Shown here piece by piece: positions 27,939 to 37,787 of a stretch of 64,000 nt of DNA. The notes below the pieces were generated by a model. The model was not told the origin of the DNA. It saw only the letters and a program-made list of their open reading frames with translations, and made no database searches. The DNA is taken from NCBI GenBank assembly GCA_026400735.1, contig JAPLOL010000044.1:2501-66500 (forward strand), in the 5' to 3' direction. The stretch's first letter is position 1, and every line of letters begins with the position of its first letter. The translations under genes and the position numbers were made by a program. The stretch comes from Alphaproteobacteria bacterium (GTDB lineage Bacteria; Pseudomonadota; Alphaproteobacteria; Caulobacterales; Aquidulcibacteraceae).

Positions 27939-28745
27939 ATGGCGCGACGTAAACCTGGCGAAGGCCAAACTGTATTGGTCACAGGCGCCTCCGCCGGTAT
28001 CGGCGTCGACCTCGCCGAGTGCTTCGCCAAGGACGGTTACGACCTCATTCTGACGGCGCGTAGCGAAGGCGCGCTCCAAGAAGTGGCCAATCGGCTTTCA
28101 GCGGCACATGGCGTGCAGGCACACACTGTCGCGCAAGACCTTGGCGCGAACGGCGGCGGCTCTGCTGTCGCCGCAGCCATCGCCGCAAAAGGTCTGAACG
28201 TCGACGTCGTCGTGAACAATGCCGGCTACGGCCACGCTGGCGCTCTCACTTCGTCTGACATGCAAACGCAACTCGGCATGATCGATCTCAACGTCCGCGC
28301 GCTTGTTGAACTCACTTACATCTACTGGGACCGCATGCTCGCCAACAAACGCGGCGGCGTTATAAACGTTGCGTCGACGGCCGCGTTTCAGCCTGGCCCA
28401 CTCATGGCGAACTATTACGCATCAAAAGCCTACGTCCTCTCCTTCTCCGAAGCGATGTGGGAAGAAGCGCGCGGCACCGGCGTACACGTAAGCTGCCTCT
28501 GCCCCGGCCCCACCGTTTCAAAATTCCGCGAACGCGCCGGCACCGGCAAAACGAAACTCGCGAAGAACGCGGGCGCCGCGATGGCTTCGATGCCGGTCGC
28601 CCGCGCCGGCTACAATGCGTGGAGACAAAACCGCGCCGTCATCGTCACCGGCGGCCGCAATGCGTTCCAGGCCGGGCTGGTAAAATACATCCCGCGCAAG
28701 ACCCTGCTGAAGATGGTCCGCAACATGCAATCGCCTGCGACGTAG
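27939..28745 (+). CDS. SDR family NAD(P)-dependent oxidoreductase
   Basis: 'TVLVTGASAGIGVDLAECFAKDGYDLILTARS', 'NNAGYG', 'YYASKAYVLSFSEA'. Confidence 0.92.
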   Translation: MARRKPGEGQTVLVTGASAGIGVDLAECFAKDGYDLILTARSEGALQEVANRLSAAHGVQAHTVAQDLGANGGGSAVAAAIAAKGLNVDVVVNNAGYGHAGALTSSDMQTQLGMIDLNVRALVELTYIYWDRMLANKRGGVINVASTAAFQPGPLMANYYASKAYVLSFSEAMWEEARGTGVHVSCLCPGPTVSKFRERAGTGKTKLAKNAGAAMASMPVARAGYNAWRQNRAVIVTGGRNAFQAGLVKYIPRKTLLKMVRNMQSPAT

Positions 28746-29836
28746 TGCGGGCCGCCGTCTTCGCGGTTGCATTGCTCGCAGCGTGCGCGAGCGCTCCCAC
28801 TCCTCAGACTGGCGAGCGCGCCCCGCCGTTGCCGCCCCCAATCATCGACGCGGCTCTTGCTCCCGCTCGCGAAAATGACGGCGGCACGCGCGCTCAAGCA
28901 TTCGGGTTTGTCGGACGCGAAGACCTAGCAGGCCCTGATTATCGACCAGTGTGCGCGGGCCTCAGTGTCGACCCGATCACCGAAATCGTTCGCCAGTCCG
29001 CCGGGCATCGTGTGGTGATAATCAACGAGGCGCACGACGCCCCCAGAGATCGCGCGTTCATTGCTGATCTCGCCACGGCGCTTCGCCGTGAGGGCTTCTC
29101 AATCTATGCGGCCGAAACTCTCTTTCCTCGTACTGGCGCTACGCACAATTGGCCGTCCATCAACGAGGGTTGGTACACGCGCGAGCCGATATTCGCTCAG
29201 CTGCTGCGGCAGACGCGCTCTGAAGGTTGGCGCTTTGGACCGTACGACGACATGTCAACGCCCAGCGAAATGACCGACGCGGCAGAGCAGATGGCCTATC
29301 GCGAAACGCGCCAAGCGGAAAACTTACAAGCGCTTCTCACCGCCAATCCTGACGCGCGCATGTTGGTGCACGTCGGTTACGACCATCTGCTTGAAACGCC
29401 GGAAGAAGGCGGTCTCGCAATGATGGCCGAACGCCTGAGGGCTTCAACATCGCTCGATCCTCTCACCATAGATCAGACGCGCAACGTCGCATCCGGAGAT
29501 CGCTACGTCGTTTGTGATCCATCGCGTCTAGCCCCCGCAGGGATAGATATTCGCTTGGGCAGCCCGCGGCTCACGTTCGCAGATGGTCGCCCGGCATGGC
29601 GCCAAGCGGCGGGTCAAAAACCGGTCTATCTAGCGGCAATGGCCAATCCGAGTGTGCCGACGATTTGGGAAGCGCGGCGCGCCGACGAGCCGAACGACGC
29701 CGTGCCCATTGACCGCATCATGATCCGCAGCGGCGAGAGATTGCCCTTTCTTCTGCCACCGGGCCGCTACCGCGCCGAAAGTTGGTCGGTTGAAAACGGC
29801 TGGTCCGCTTCACCAATCCAATTCAGAGTCGAATAA
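28745..29836 (+). CDS. Putative lipoprotein with ChaN/EreA-like fold
   Basis: GTG start, lipobox LLAACAS; 'HRVVIINEAHDAPRDRAFIADLATALRREGFSIYAAETL', 'MLVHVGYDHLLE'. Confidence 0.65.
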   Translation: MRAAVFAVALLAACASAPTPQTGERAPPLPPPIIDAALAPARENDGGTRAQAFGFVGREDLAGPDYRPVCAGLSVDPITEIVRQSAGHRVVIINEAHDAPRDRAFIADLATALRREGFSIYAAETLFPRTGATHNWPSINEGWYTREPIFAQLLRQTRSEGWRFGPYDDMSTPSEMTDAAEQMAYRETRQAENLQALLTANPDARMLVHVGYDHLLETPEEGGLAMMAERLRASTSLDPLTIDQTRNVASGDRYVVCDPSRLAPAGIDIRLGSPRLTFADGRPAWRQAAGQKPVYLAAMANPSVPTIWEARRADEPNDAVPIDRIMIRSGERLPFLLPPGRYRAESWSVENGWSASPIQFRVE

Positions 29837-29844
29837 GGACGAAC

Positions 29845-30522
29845 ATGCAATTTGACGACGTGATCCGCGGACGCCGGAGCATTCGCGGATACAAACCCGA
29901 TCCCGTGCCGAAAGAACTGATCGAAGAAATCCTCGCGCTCGCAATGCGCGCGCCTTCTTCGATGAACACGCAGCCATGGAATTTCTACGTCATCACCGGC
30001 GAGCCGTTGAACCGGATACGCGCGGGCAACACCGAGCGCATGGTTGGCGGCGTACCGCAATCGCGGGAGTTTCGCACCGGTCCGGCGTTTGCGGGCCAGC
30101 ACCGCGAGCGACAGATCGGCGTCGCCAAGCAACTGTTCTCGGCAATGGGCATCGCGCGCGAGGATGCGGAGCGCCGCCAAGATTGGGTGCTGCGCGGCTT
30201 TCGCCAGTTCGACGCGCCGGTGTGCGTGATCGTGACCTATGATCGCGTGCTGGACGGGAGCGATGATACGCCGTTCGATTGCGGCGCGGTGACCAATGCG
30301 CTGGTGAACGCGGCGTGGTCGCGCGGCCTTGGCGCTGTGATCAACAGCCAAGGCATCATGCAATCGCCAGTCGTGCGCGAACACGCAGGCATCGCCGACA
30401 ATCAAGTGATCATGAAGAGTATCGCGCTAGGCTGGCCAGATGACAGCTTCCCGGCCAATGCCGTGGTGTCAGAACGCAAATCCGTGAAAGACGCAACGAC
30501 CTTCGTCGGCTTCGAAGACTAA
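29845..30522 (+). CDS. Nitroreductase family protein
   Basis: 'IRGRRSIRGYKPDPVPKELIEEILALAMRAPSSMNTQPWNFYVITG'. Confidence 0.94.
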   Translation: MQFDDVIRGRRSIRGYKPDPVPKELIEEILALAMRAPSSMNTQPWNFYVITGEPLNRIRAGNTERMVGGVPQSREFRTGPAFAGQHRERQIGVAKQLFSAMGIAREDAERRQDWVLRGFRQFDAPVCVIVTYDRVLDGSDDTPFDCGAVTNALVNAAWSRGLGAVINSQGIMQSPVVREHAGIADNQVIMKSIALGWPDDSFPANAVVSERKSVKDATTFVGFED

Positions 30523-31127
30523 CCCTTAGCCCAAGCCAGCTTCAGCAAGCGCTTCACTTCAGCATCGACCTCTTTCGGCGACGATAGTTCCAGGATCGCC
30601 GTGTGCTTCTCCGCCCACGGGCGGCTCTTCATCGGTGACAAGCGCTTGCTCGCACTCACAGGCAGCGGCAGCCCGATCTCGGCTTTGCCGCCACGCGCTG
30701 GGAGGATGCCTGCGAATTGGATCTTGCGTGAGAACGAGACGAAAGTCTTGCGCGGACCGATGACGGCATCGGGAAACTCCTTGCGCACGAGCTTGGCGAC
30801 AGCCTCATAAATCGCGCGCGCCTCTCTTTCCTTCCAGAGCTGATCGAGCAATGCGTCTGGCTCATCCCAGCTCGGGCCATCAGGGAACGCCACAGAGACA
30901 ATATGCGCGATGCGGTTGACGCCGAGGCCATAGTTTTCGCGAAACCATTGCGTGCGTTTACGCGGCGCCGTCTCAGGGCATTTCTTGGCGATTTTGATCC
31001 ATTCGGCGATCGACTTGCCGGTATCGCGCTCCAGGCTGGCTTCGACGCTGGCGAACCATTTCTGTTGGCGCTCGGTAAGAACCGATTTTGCCACGGCCTT
31101 CTTCGCCTTTTCACCGCTCACGCCCAT
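30519..31127 (-). CDS. DUF4287/DUF5655-like protein
   Basis: 'TGKSIAEWIKIAKKC', 'QWFRENYGLGVNRIAHIV', C-terminal 'KTFVSFSRKIQFAGI'; RBS ggaggtgtagcgATG. Confidence 0.75.
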   Translation of the reverse strand: MGVSGEKAKKAVAKSVLTERQQKWFASVEASLERDTGKSIAEWIKIAKKCPETAPRKRTQWFRENYGLGVNRIAHIVSVAFPDGPSWDEPDALLDQLWKEREARAIYEAVAKLVRKEFPDAVIGPRKTFVSFSRKIQFAGILPARGGKAEIGLPLPVSASKRLSPMKSRPWAEKHTAILELSSPKEVDAEVKRLLKLAWAKG

Positions 31128-31159
31128 CGCTACACCTCCGCACATAGGAGCTTCGCCCC

Positions 31160-31594
31160 ATGAGCCTACACGGGACCTACGACGACGATAACCTCTTCGC
31201 CAAGATTCTGCGCGGCGAAATTCCGTCGGTAAAAGTCTATGAGGACGACGAGGCGCTCGCGTTCATGGACATTTTTCCGCAGACGCGCGGGCATGTGCTG
31301 GTTGTGCCGAAGAATGTTCGGGCGCGCAATTTTCTGGAGCTGCCCACAGATCGCGTCGGACCGCTGATGGAGCGTGTACACAAGCTTGCGATCGCCACAG
31401 AGAAGGCGCTGAAGCCGGACGGCGTGACAGTCACGCAGTTCAACGGCGAAGATGCAGGCCAAACCATCTTCCACCTGCACTTCCACATCATCCCGCGCTA
31501 TGCCTGCCAGCGGCTCGCAGGCCACAGCCACGGGCAGAAGGCTGACATCGCCGAGCTTGAGGCGATCGCTAGGGAGATTGCGGCGGCTCTATGA
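31160..31594 (+). CDS. HIT family protein
   Basis: 'DNLFAKILRGEIPSVKVYEDDEALAFMDIFPQTRGHVLVVPK'; 'QTIFHLHFHIIPR' histidine triad. Confidence 0.95.
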   Translation: MSLHGTYDDDNLFAKILRGEIPSVKVYEDDEALAFMDIFPQTRGHVLVVPKNVRARNFLELPTDRVGPLMERVHKLAIATEKALKPDGVTVTQFNGEDAGQTIFHLHFHIIPRYACQRLAGHSHGQKADIAELEAIAREIAAAL

Positions 31595-32049
31595 GCACGT
31601 TGATCGTCCGCTTCACGCGCCTCAACCCGACGCACCATCTTTTCGAAGCGATCCGCGCAGATGGAACGCGTGACGAGCGTGAGTTCGAGACGCGCAGCAT
31701 CCTCTTGCACGACTTCGTGCACTTTGCCGTCGAGAGCGAAGCAAAGCTACGCGGCGGTTTCTACGGCACGATTGCAGATGGCATGGGCTATGACGCGGCG
31801 CGACCTGGAAGCGAGGCCGCGCAGGTGGAGTATGTCGTCGGGCCGCTGCAAGGCGCGCTGAAGAGCGAGATCGATCCAGAAGCGTTCGTCGCGCGATTGC
31901 GTTCGGTGCAATCGAGTATGGGCCATGACGTGCCGACGTGGCTGACAGCGGAAATGATCCGCGGCGCGCTTGAGCGCTTGCGACAGCTACAAGGGCAATG
32001 GAAAGCCACGCCATTCGGGCGGACGATGGAATTGCGTTTCGAGGCTTAG
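31591..32049 (+). CDS. Hypothetical protein
   Basis: ATGA-coupled to the HIT gene; no recognised family. Confidence 0.6.
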   Translation: MSTLIVRFTRLNPTHHLFEAIRADGTRDEREFETRSILLHDFVHFAVESEAKLRGGFYGTIADGMGYDAARPGSEAAQVEYVVGPLQGALKSEIDPEAFVARLRSVQSSMGHDVPTWLTAEMIRGALERLRQLQGQWKATPFGRTMELRFEA

Positions 32050-32477
32050 TGCGTCGCGCACAGGCCTGGCGCCACCGCTTCCAACGGACGTGTATCTGCG
32101 TATTTCTTTTCGATGATCAGATAGCGCGTCGTCTGCGTGCCGACGTTGAGCGCGGCGTGCTGGATTTCCGCGTCGTTGGAAAACGACGTCCCGGCTCGCA
32201 CTGGACGATCGACCACGCCACTTGCTGTCGTGATCCGCATTACGCTGTCGCCTTCAAGCACGTAGCCGAAGTGCGGCGGATGGTAGTGCATCTCGTGGCC
32301 GACGCCAGGTGGAAACGTACAGCGCAGGACGCGGATCTGCGCGTCTTCCTGCAACAACTCACACACGCGCTCGCCTTGCCAGCCGGCGCAGAGCGCCATC
32401 GGCAGCGGCGCGATCTGCGCCGACGCGCTTGCGCAAGCGCCGAGCAGAGCCGCGACGATGAGCGTGTGAGCTTTCAT
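32046..32477 (-). CDS. Secreted cupin-domain protein
   Basis: Signal peptide; 'VGHEMHYHPPHFGYVLEGDSVMRI' cupin motif. Confidence 0.75.
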   Translation of the reverse strand: MKAHTLIVAALLGACASASAQIAPLPMALCAGWQGERVCELLQEDAQIRVLRCTFPPGVGHEMHYHPPHFGYVLEGDSVMRITTASGVVDRPVRAGTSFSNDAEIQHAALNVGTQTTRYLIIEKKYADTRPLEAVAPGLCATH

Positions 32478-32489
32478 GCTTCCCCCAAA

Positions 32490-32524
32490 GCAAAACGGCG
32501 ACCGCGAAAGCGGCCGCCGTTTGT
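32490..32524 (-). terminator. Rho-independent terminator downstream of clpA
   Basis: aaacggcgaccgc-gaaa-gcggccgccgttt near-perfect hairpin in the clpA/cupin intergenic gap. Confidence 0.65.
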
Positions 32525-32545
32525 TAGCACACTTGGTGATGTGAG

Positions 32546-34864
32546 TTAGGCTTTCTCGGGTTTGCGTCCAAAGCTCAGTAGGCCGCGCTGCTCTTGGGAA
32601 TACGCGAACTTGAGCTTGTCGGCGTCGACCGGATCGATGTCTATCTTGACGATGCCGCCGTCTTTGAGCTTGCCGAAGAGCAGCTCGTCAGCCATCGGCT
32701 TCTTCACATACTCATTGATGATCCGCGCCAATGGACGTGCGCCAAAGCTCTCATCGTAACCACGCTTAGCAAGCCAATCTGCCGCCTTGTCCGTGATCTC
32801 GATCTGCACGTTGCGTTCAGCGAGCTGGCCTTCGAGTTGAATGATGAACTTCTGCACGACATTGCGCACCACTTCCGGCGGCAGACCGCTGAAGTGAATG
32901 GTGGCGTCCAGGCGGTTGCGGAACTCGGGCGTGAAGAGGCGTTTGATTTCCTCATCATTCATGTGATCGCGCTTGCCCGCACCGAAACCGATGCCTTGCT
33001 TGGCGGCATCGGAAGCGCCGGCGTTCGTCGTCATGATCAGGATCACGTTCCTGAAATCGACTTTCTTGCCGTTCGAGTCGGTGAGCGTGCCGTGATCCAT
33101 CACTTGCAGCAGGATGTTGAACAGCTGCGGGTGGGCCTTTTCGATTTCGTCCAGCAGCAACACGCAGTGCGGGTGCTGGTCGACACCGTCCGTCAGTAGA
33201 CCGCCCTGATCGTAGCCAACATATCCCGGAGGCGCGCCGATGAGGCGACTGACCGTGTGCTGCTCCATGTACTCCGACATGTCGAAGCGCAGGAGTTCGA
33301 TGCCCATGATGTTGGCGAGCGAGCGCGCAACTTCGGTTTTGCCGACGCCGGTGGGGCCCGCAAACAAATAGCTGCCGATCGGCTTCTGCGGTTCGCGCAA
33401 GCCTGCACGCGCCATCTTGATGGCGGCAGCAAGCTGATCAATCGCATCGTTCTGACCGAACACCACGCGCTTGAGATCGTCCGGCAAGGACGCCAGCATT
33501 TCGCTGTCGTTCTTCGAGACCGATTTGGGCGGAATGCGCGCCATACGCGACACGACTTCCTCGACCTCAGTGACGTCGATGACCTGTTTGCGATCCTTCG
33601 GGGCCAGCAACATCATCGAGGCGCCGCTTTCATCGATCACGTCGATCGCTTTATCCGGCAGCTTCCGATCACCGATGTGGCGCGCTGAGAGCTCGACGGC
33701 GGTTTTGATCGCTTCGTCGCTGTACTTCACCTTGTGATACTCTTCGAAGTAGGGCTTCAGACCCATGAGGATCTTGATCGTATCCGGGATTGACGGCTCA
33801 GCGACGTCGATCTTCTGGAACCGACGCGCGAGCGCACGGTCCTTTTCGAAGTGCTGGCGATATTCCTTGTAGGTCGTCGAGCCCATGCAGCGCAGTTGGC
33901 CGCTCTGAAGCGCCGGCTTCAGCAGGTTCGACGCATCCATCGCGCCGCCGCTGGTCGCGCCAGCGCCAATGACAGTGTGAATTTCGTCGATGAACAAGAT
34001 CGCTTTCGGGTGGTTCTCCAACTCCTTCATCACGCTCTTTAAACGCTCTTCAAAGTCACCGCGATACCGCGTGCCGGCGAGTAGCGAGCCCATGTCGAGC
34101 GAGAAGATCGTCGCGTCTTCGAGAATTTCGGGAACTTGCTTCTCGTTGATCTTGCGCGCCAAGCCTTCGGCGATGGCCGTTTTGCCAACGCCAGGATCGC
34201 CCACAAGCAACGGATTGTTCTTTTGGCGGCGGCAAAGGATCTGGATCGCACGCAGCACTTCGGCTTCGCGGCCAATGAGCGGATCGATCTTCCCTTCCTT
34301 GGCCTTCTTGTTGAGGTTGACGCAGTACGCGGCGAGCGCTTCAGAGCCCTGCTTCACGACGCGTTCGCCATCTTCGCCTTCTTGCGCGCCACGCACCGGG
34401 CGCGGCTGAGCAGCGCCGGCGCGCTTCGGCATGCCGTGGGCGATGAAGTTGACCGCGTCATAGCGGGTCATGTCCTGCTCTTGCAGGAAGTACGCAGCGT
34501 GGCTCTCGCGTTCGCTGAACAGTGCGACCAGTACGTTGGCGCCGGTGACTTCGCGGCCGCCACTTGAATCAACATGAAGCATCGCGCGCTGCAGCACGCG
34601 CTGGAAGCCGGCGGTCGGGCGCGGCTCTTCGTGCTCGCGGTTTTGCACGCGCAGCGCATCGAGTTCGTTCTCAAGATACGCTTCAAGGTTCTGACGCAGC
34701 TTATCGAGATCAACCTTGCACGCGTGCATCACGCCGGATGCATCGTCATCGTCGACCAGCGAAAGCAGCAAGTGCTCAAGCGTCACGTATTCGTGGCTGT
34801 GATCTGTCGCCAGCGACAGGGCACGGCGCAACGTGTGCTCAAGCGTACGGGAGAATGTCGCCAT
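32546..34864 (-). CDS. clpA: ATP-dependent Clp protease ATP-binding subunit ClpA
   Basis: Two AAA modules (GDPGVGKTAIAEG; GPTGVGKTEVARS), Clp N-domain, directly downstream of clpS. Confidence 0.97.
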   Translation of the reverse strand: MATFSRTLEHTLRRALSLATDHSHEYVTLEHLLLSLVDDDDASGVMHACKVDLDKLRQNLEAYLENELDALRVQNREHEEPRPTAGFQRVLQRAMLHVDSSGGREVTGANVLVALFSERESHAAYFLQEQDMTRYDAVNFIAHGMPKRAGAAQPRPVRGAQEGEDGERVVKQGSEALAAYCVNLNKKAKEGKIDPLIGREAEVLRAIQILCRRQKNNPLLVGDPGVGKTAIAEGLARKINEKQVPEILEDATIFSLDMGSLLAGTRYRGDFEERLKSVMKELENHPKAILFIDEIHTVIGAGATSGGAMDASNLLKPALQSGQLRCMGSTTYKEYRQHFEKDRALARRFQKIDVAEPSIPDTIKILMGLKPYFEEYHKVKYSDEAIKTAVELSARHIGDRKLPDKAIDVIDESGASMMLLAPKDRKQVIDVTEVEEVVSRMARIPPKSVSKNDSEMLASLPDDLKRVVFGQNDAIDQLAAAIKMARAGLREPQKPIGSYLFAGPTGVGKTEVARSLANIMGIELLRFDMSEYMEQHTVSRLIGAPPGYVGYDQGGLLTDGVDQHPHCVLLLDEIEKAHPQLFNILLQVMDHGTLTDSNGKKVDFRNVILIMTTNAGASDAAKQGIGFGAGKRDHMNDEEIKRLFTPEFRNRLDATIHFSGLPPEVVRNVVQKFIIQLEGQLAERNVQIEITDKAADWLAKRGYDESFGARPLARIINEYVKKPMADELLFGKLKDGGIVKIDIDPVDADKLKFAYSQEQRGLLSFGRKPEKA

Positions 34865-34870
34865 TCGACG

Positions 34871-35209
34871 TTATTCCTTTTCCATCGTGCACTGCAGCGG
34901 ATGTTCATGCCGCCGCGCGAGATCCAAAACTTGTGCGACCTTTGTCTCGGCCACTTCGTACGTGAACACACCGCACAGCCCGACACCGTTTTGGTGGACG
35001 TGCAGCATGATCGTTGTCGCCTCTTCTTGGTTCTTCTGAAAGAAGCGCTCCAAAATATAGACGACGAATTCCATGGGCGTGTAATCGTCGTTCAGGAGCA
35101 ACACACGGTAGAGCGATGGCTTTTTTGTGCGGGTGACAGTCTGGGTTCCGACGCGGCCATCAGCCCCGCCTTCCCGTTCCTCGTCATCCCAATTGCCGCC
35201 GCCGCTCAT
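34871..35209 (-). CDS. clpS: ATP-dependent Clp protease adaptor ClpS
   Basis: '[60 protein letters not shown]'. Confidence 0.97.
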   Translation of the reverse strand: MSGGGNWDDEEREGGADGRVGTQTVTRTKKPSLYRVLLLNDDYTPMEFVVYILERFFQKNQEEATTIMLHVHQNGVGLCGVFTYEVAETKVAQVLDLARRHEHPLQCTMEKE

Positions 35210-35347
35210 TGAAGTCCGCTTGCTGGAGCCAGAACCCGACTCGTTGCCATGAGCCTTGGCTCACATGCTGAACAATTTATGGATCATGCGCGCAGATGGA
35301 AGGCCTTGCGCGCGCGTACTCGCAGCCTATGGCGCAGTGCAAAAGAA

Positions 35348-35376
35348 ATGGGCCCGGCTCGTAAGAGCCAGGCCCA
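35348..35376 (-). terminator. Rho-independent terminator downstream of phasin gene
   Basis: Minus-strand atgggcctggctc-ttac-gagccgggcccat followed by ttctttt. Confidence 0.7.
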
Positions 35377-35420
35377 TCCCTAATCAGCCCCTCGGGAGCA
35401 AAGCCCCCGAAGCTTAGTTC

Positions 35421-35879
35421 TTAGCGACCAACGTTCTGCACGAGCTGGCCAACTGCGTTCACGCGCTCGTTGATCGGCTGCAGCGTTTCCTTCGCGAGGC
35501 CCTGGACCAGCTCAGAAACTTCAGTCACTTCCGCGACATAGGCCTCGAAGGCGCCCTTGGCGTAGTCATTTTGCTTTTCAGCGAATTCTTGGACGCTCTT
35601 CGAGGTCATGAGCGACTTCGTCACCGCGACATGATTTTCAATGGCGGCCTTTTGGAAGGCGACAGCGCGCGCCGACAGGGTCTCGAAGCCCTTTTGAGCG
35701 GCGGTAGCCGAAGCAACCCAAGCTTCCAGGTTTTGCTTGCCGAAAGACGAGGCTTCCGAGAACGCAGCGATGCTGCGGTCAATGTTCTCGCGGACCGTTT
35801 CGGTCGACGTCGAGGTGAAGGTTTCGAAAGCTTCCGTTGCCGACTTGGCGGCGCGGGGGGCGGTCTTCGCAGTGGCCAT
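35421..35879 (-). CDS. Phasin family protein
   Basis: 'ENIDRSIAAFSEASSFGKQNLEAWVASATAAQKGFETLSARAVAFQKAAIENHVAVTKSLMTSKSVQEFAEKQNDYAKGAFEAYVAEVTEVSEL'. Confidence 0.9.
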   Translation of the reverse strand: MATAKTAPRAAKSATEAFETFTSTSTETVRENIDRSIAAFSEASSFGKQNLEAWVASATAAQKGFETLSARAVAFQKAAIENHVAVTKSLMTSKSVQEFAEKQNDYAKGAFEAYVAEVTEVSELVQGLAKETLQPINERVNAVGQLVQNVGR

Positions 35880-36262
35880 GATGGACTCCGTTCAGTTGCC
35901 TAGGCCGCTGCCGGCCCAGAATGAATGATGAGCCACCGGGGAAGCGGCGACTCTGTGGAGCCTATATGTTATGCTGCACCTGCGAAGTCAACGATAATTA
36001 TGCTGCAACGCAACATGCAGCCCTGCCCCGCCAATTCTGCATGTTCCCGTCAGATTGTTCATCTCGCGTTAACCACGTTTTCCACACCCTCTACGTGTAG
36101 GACTGAATCAGCTTCGCCAGATCAGAAACATTAACCCCGCTAAAGAACTGCATCTTAAGTCGGTCTAATGAATCTGTAAGCTGCACACGGCACGCGATTT
36201 GCCTGAAATAGTCCGTGATTGTGCGGGATTGGTCATCGATGACGTCAGCGGGTGGTTCGAAG

Positions 36263-37297
36263 ATGCGGATGGTTGCGGGCGCCTTCGTGGCGCTCATTGC
36301 GTTCGGCTTTGTCGCGCCGGCCTCGGCGCAGGATCGCTACTCCGCGATCGTCGTGGATGCGCGCACCAATGAGGTGCTGCTTGAGGATCAGGCCGACGAG
36401 GCCCGCTTCCCAGCATCGCTCACGAAGATGATGACATTGTACATGCTGTTCGAGGCGATCGAGCGCGGTGACATGACGCTCGATACCCGCCTCACAGCCT
36501 CGCGCAACGCCGCCCGTCAGCCTCCGTCACGTCTAGGCCTTGCCTGTTCGCGCCGCCGCGGCTGTGACTCTATTACGGTCGACCAGGCGATCCGCGCGCT
36601 CGCAGTTCAATCAGCAAACGACGTCGCCGTGATGGTGGCCGAACGCCTCGGCGGCACCGAGTCGCGTTTCTCCGCCAACATGACAGCGCGCGCTCGCGAA
36701 CTTGGCATGAGCAACACGCGCTTCGCCAATGCCAGCGGCCTTCCGGACACCGCGCACCGCACGACGGCGCGCGACATGGCAACGCTCTCAGAGGCCCTGT
36801 GGCGCGACTTTCCGCAATATTATCACTACTTCCAAACGCCGAGCTTCGCCTGGCGCCGCACGAACGGCCGCAACCACAACCGCTTGCTGGGCAGCGTTGA
36901 AGGCGTCGATGGCATCAAGACCGGCTACACCCGCGCCTCAGGCTTTAACTTGGCGACGATGACTGAGCGTGGCGGACGTCGCGTGATCGTAGTCGTCCTT
37001 GGTGGCGAGACCGCCGCTGCGCGCGACGCTCAAGTCGCCTATCTGATCGAAGGCGCCTACCAAGAGTATGCTCGTCGCGCCGATCCGAACGCTGCTCAGT
37101 TCGCGTCGCTGCCAACGCGCCGCTTGGACGTTCAGCTCGCGCCAGGCACGCTTCAAGCCAACAGCGTGACGCCGCTGCCGCCCTCACCGTACCAGCTGTC
37201 GCAAGGCATGGTCATCGAGACGCTGTCGCCGGTCCGCGCGCCGATCGATGAACCAGTTGGCCAAGGCGACGAAGGCACCACCGAAGAAATGGAATAA
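36263..37297 (+). CDS. D-alanyl-D-alanine carboxypeptidase (PBP5-like)
   Basis: Signal peptide; SLTKMMTLYML (SxxK), SAND (SxN), KTGYT (KTG). Confidence 0.94.
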   Translation: MRMVAGAFVALIAFGFVAPASAQDRYSAIVVDARTNEVLLEDQADEARFPASLTKMMTLYMLFEAIERGDMTLDTRLTASRNAARQPPSRLGLACSRRRGCDSITVDQAIRALAVQSANDVAVMVAERLGGTESRFSANMTARARELGMSNTRFANASGLPDTAHRTTARDMATLSEALWRDFPQYYHYFQTPSFAWRRTNGRNHNRLLGSVEGVDGIKTGYTRASGFNLATMTERGGRRVIVVVLGGETAAARDAQVAYLIEGAYQEYARRADPNAAQFASLPTRRLDVQLAPGTLQANSVTPLPPSPYQLSQGMVIETLSPVRAPIDEPVGQGDEGTTEEME

Positions 37298-37301
37298 GCG
37301 C

Positions 37302-37733
37302 CTAGCGCTTCTTCTTCAGCAAACGATCCCGCGCGGCTGTGAGCCGCGCGGCTTCGTTATGGGTGCCGCCACGATCGGGATGTGCTTGGGTCATCTTGGA
37401 CCGATAGGCGCGGCGGATCTCATCAGGGCCGGCAGTCGGGCCCACCCCAAGCAGCCTCCGAGCTGCTAAATCTTCCGGCGCATCTTGTGCTGGCGATACC
37501 GGGGCGGGCGCGCGCCAGCGCTCGATCTGAGGCCACAAAACCCAGCTCAACGCCGCTAGACTCGCGAAGGTGATCGCGGGACTGATCAGTCCGCGCAGCA
37601 GACAAACTAATGCTGCACCTGCGAGCAATACGGTAGGCCAACGCCGCATAAGTTCCGCGCGATGGATGCCGCCAAGCCGCGTCAGAAACAGAACCCCGAA
37701 AATCAGGGTGAGGGCAAGCAGGACCGGTAGCAA
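37302..37733 (-). CDS. Membrane-anchored J-domain protein
   Basis: N-terminal TM segments; C-terminal 'ARRLLGVGPTAGPDEIRRAYRSKMTQAHPDRGGT' with HPD. Confidence 0.85.
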   Translation of the reverse strand: MLPVLLALTLIFGVLFLTRLGGIHRAELMRRWPTVLLAGAALVCLLRGLISPAITFASLAALSWVLWPQIERWRAPAPVSPAQDAPEDLAARRLLGVGPTAGPDEIRRAYRSKMTQAHPDRGGTHNEAARLTAARDRLLKKKR

Positions 37734-37787
37734 AGGACCTCCGCGACCGTGCGACGTCGGCCAAGGAGGCGCGTTAGCACGCCCTGG

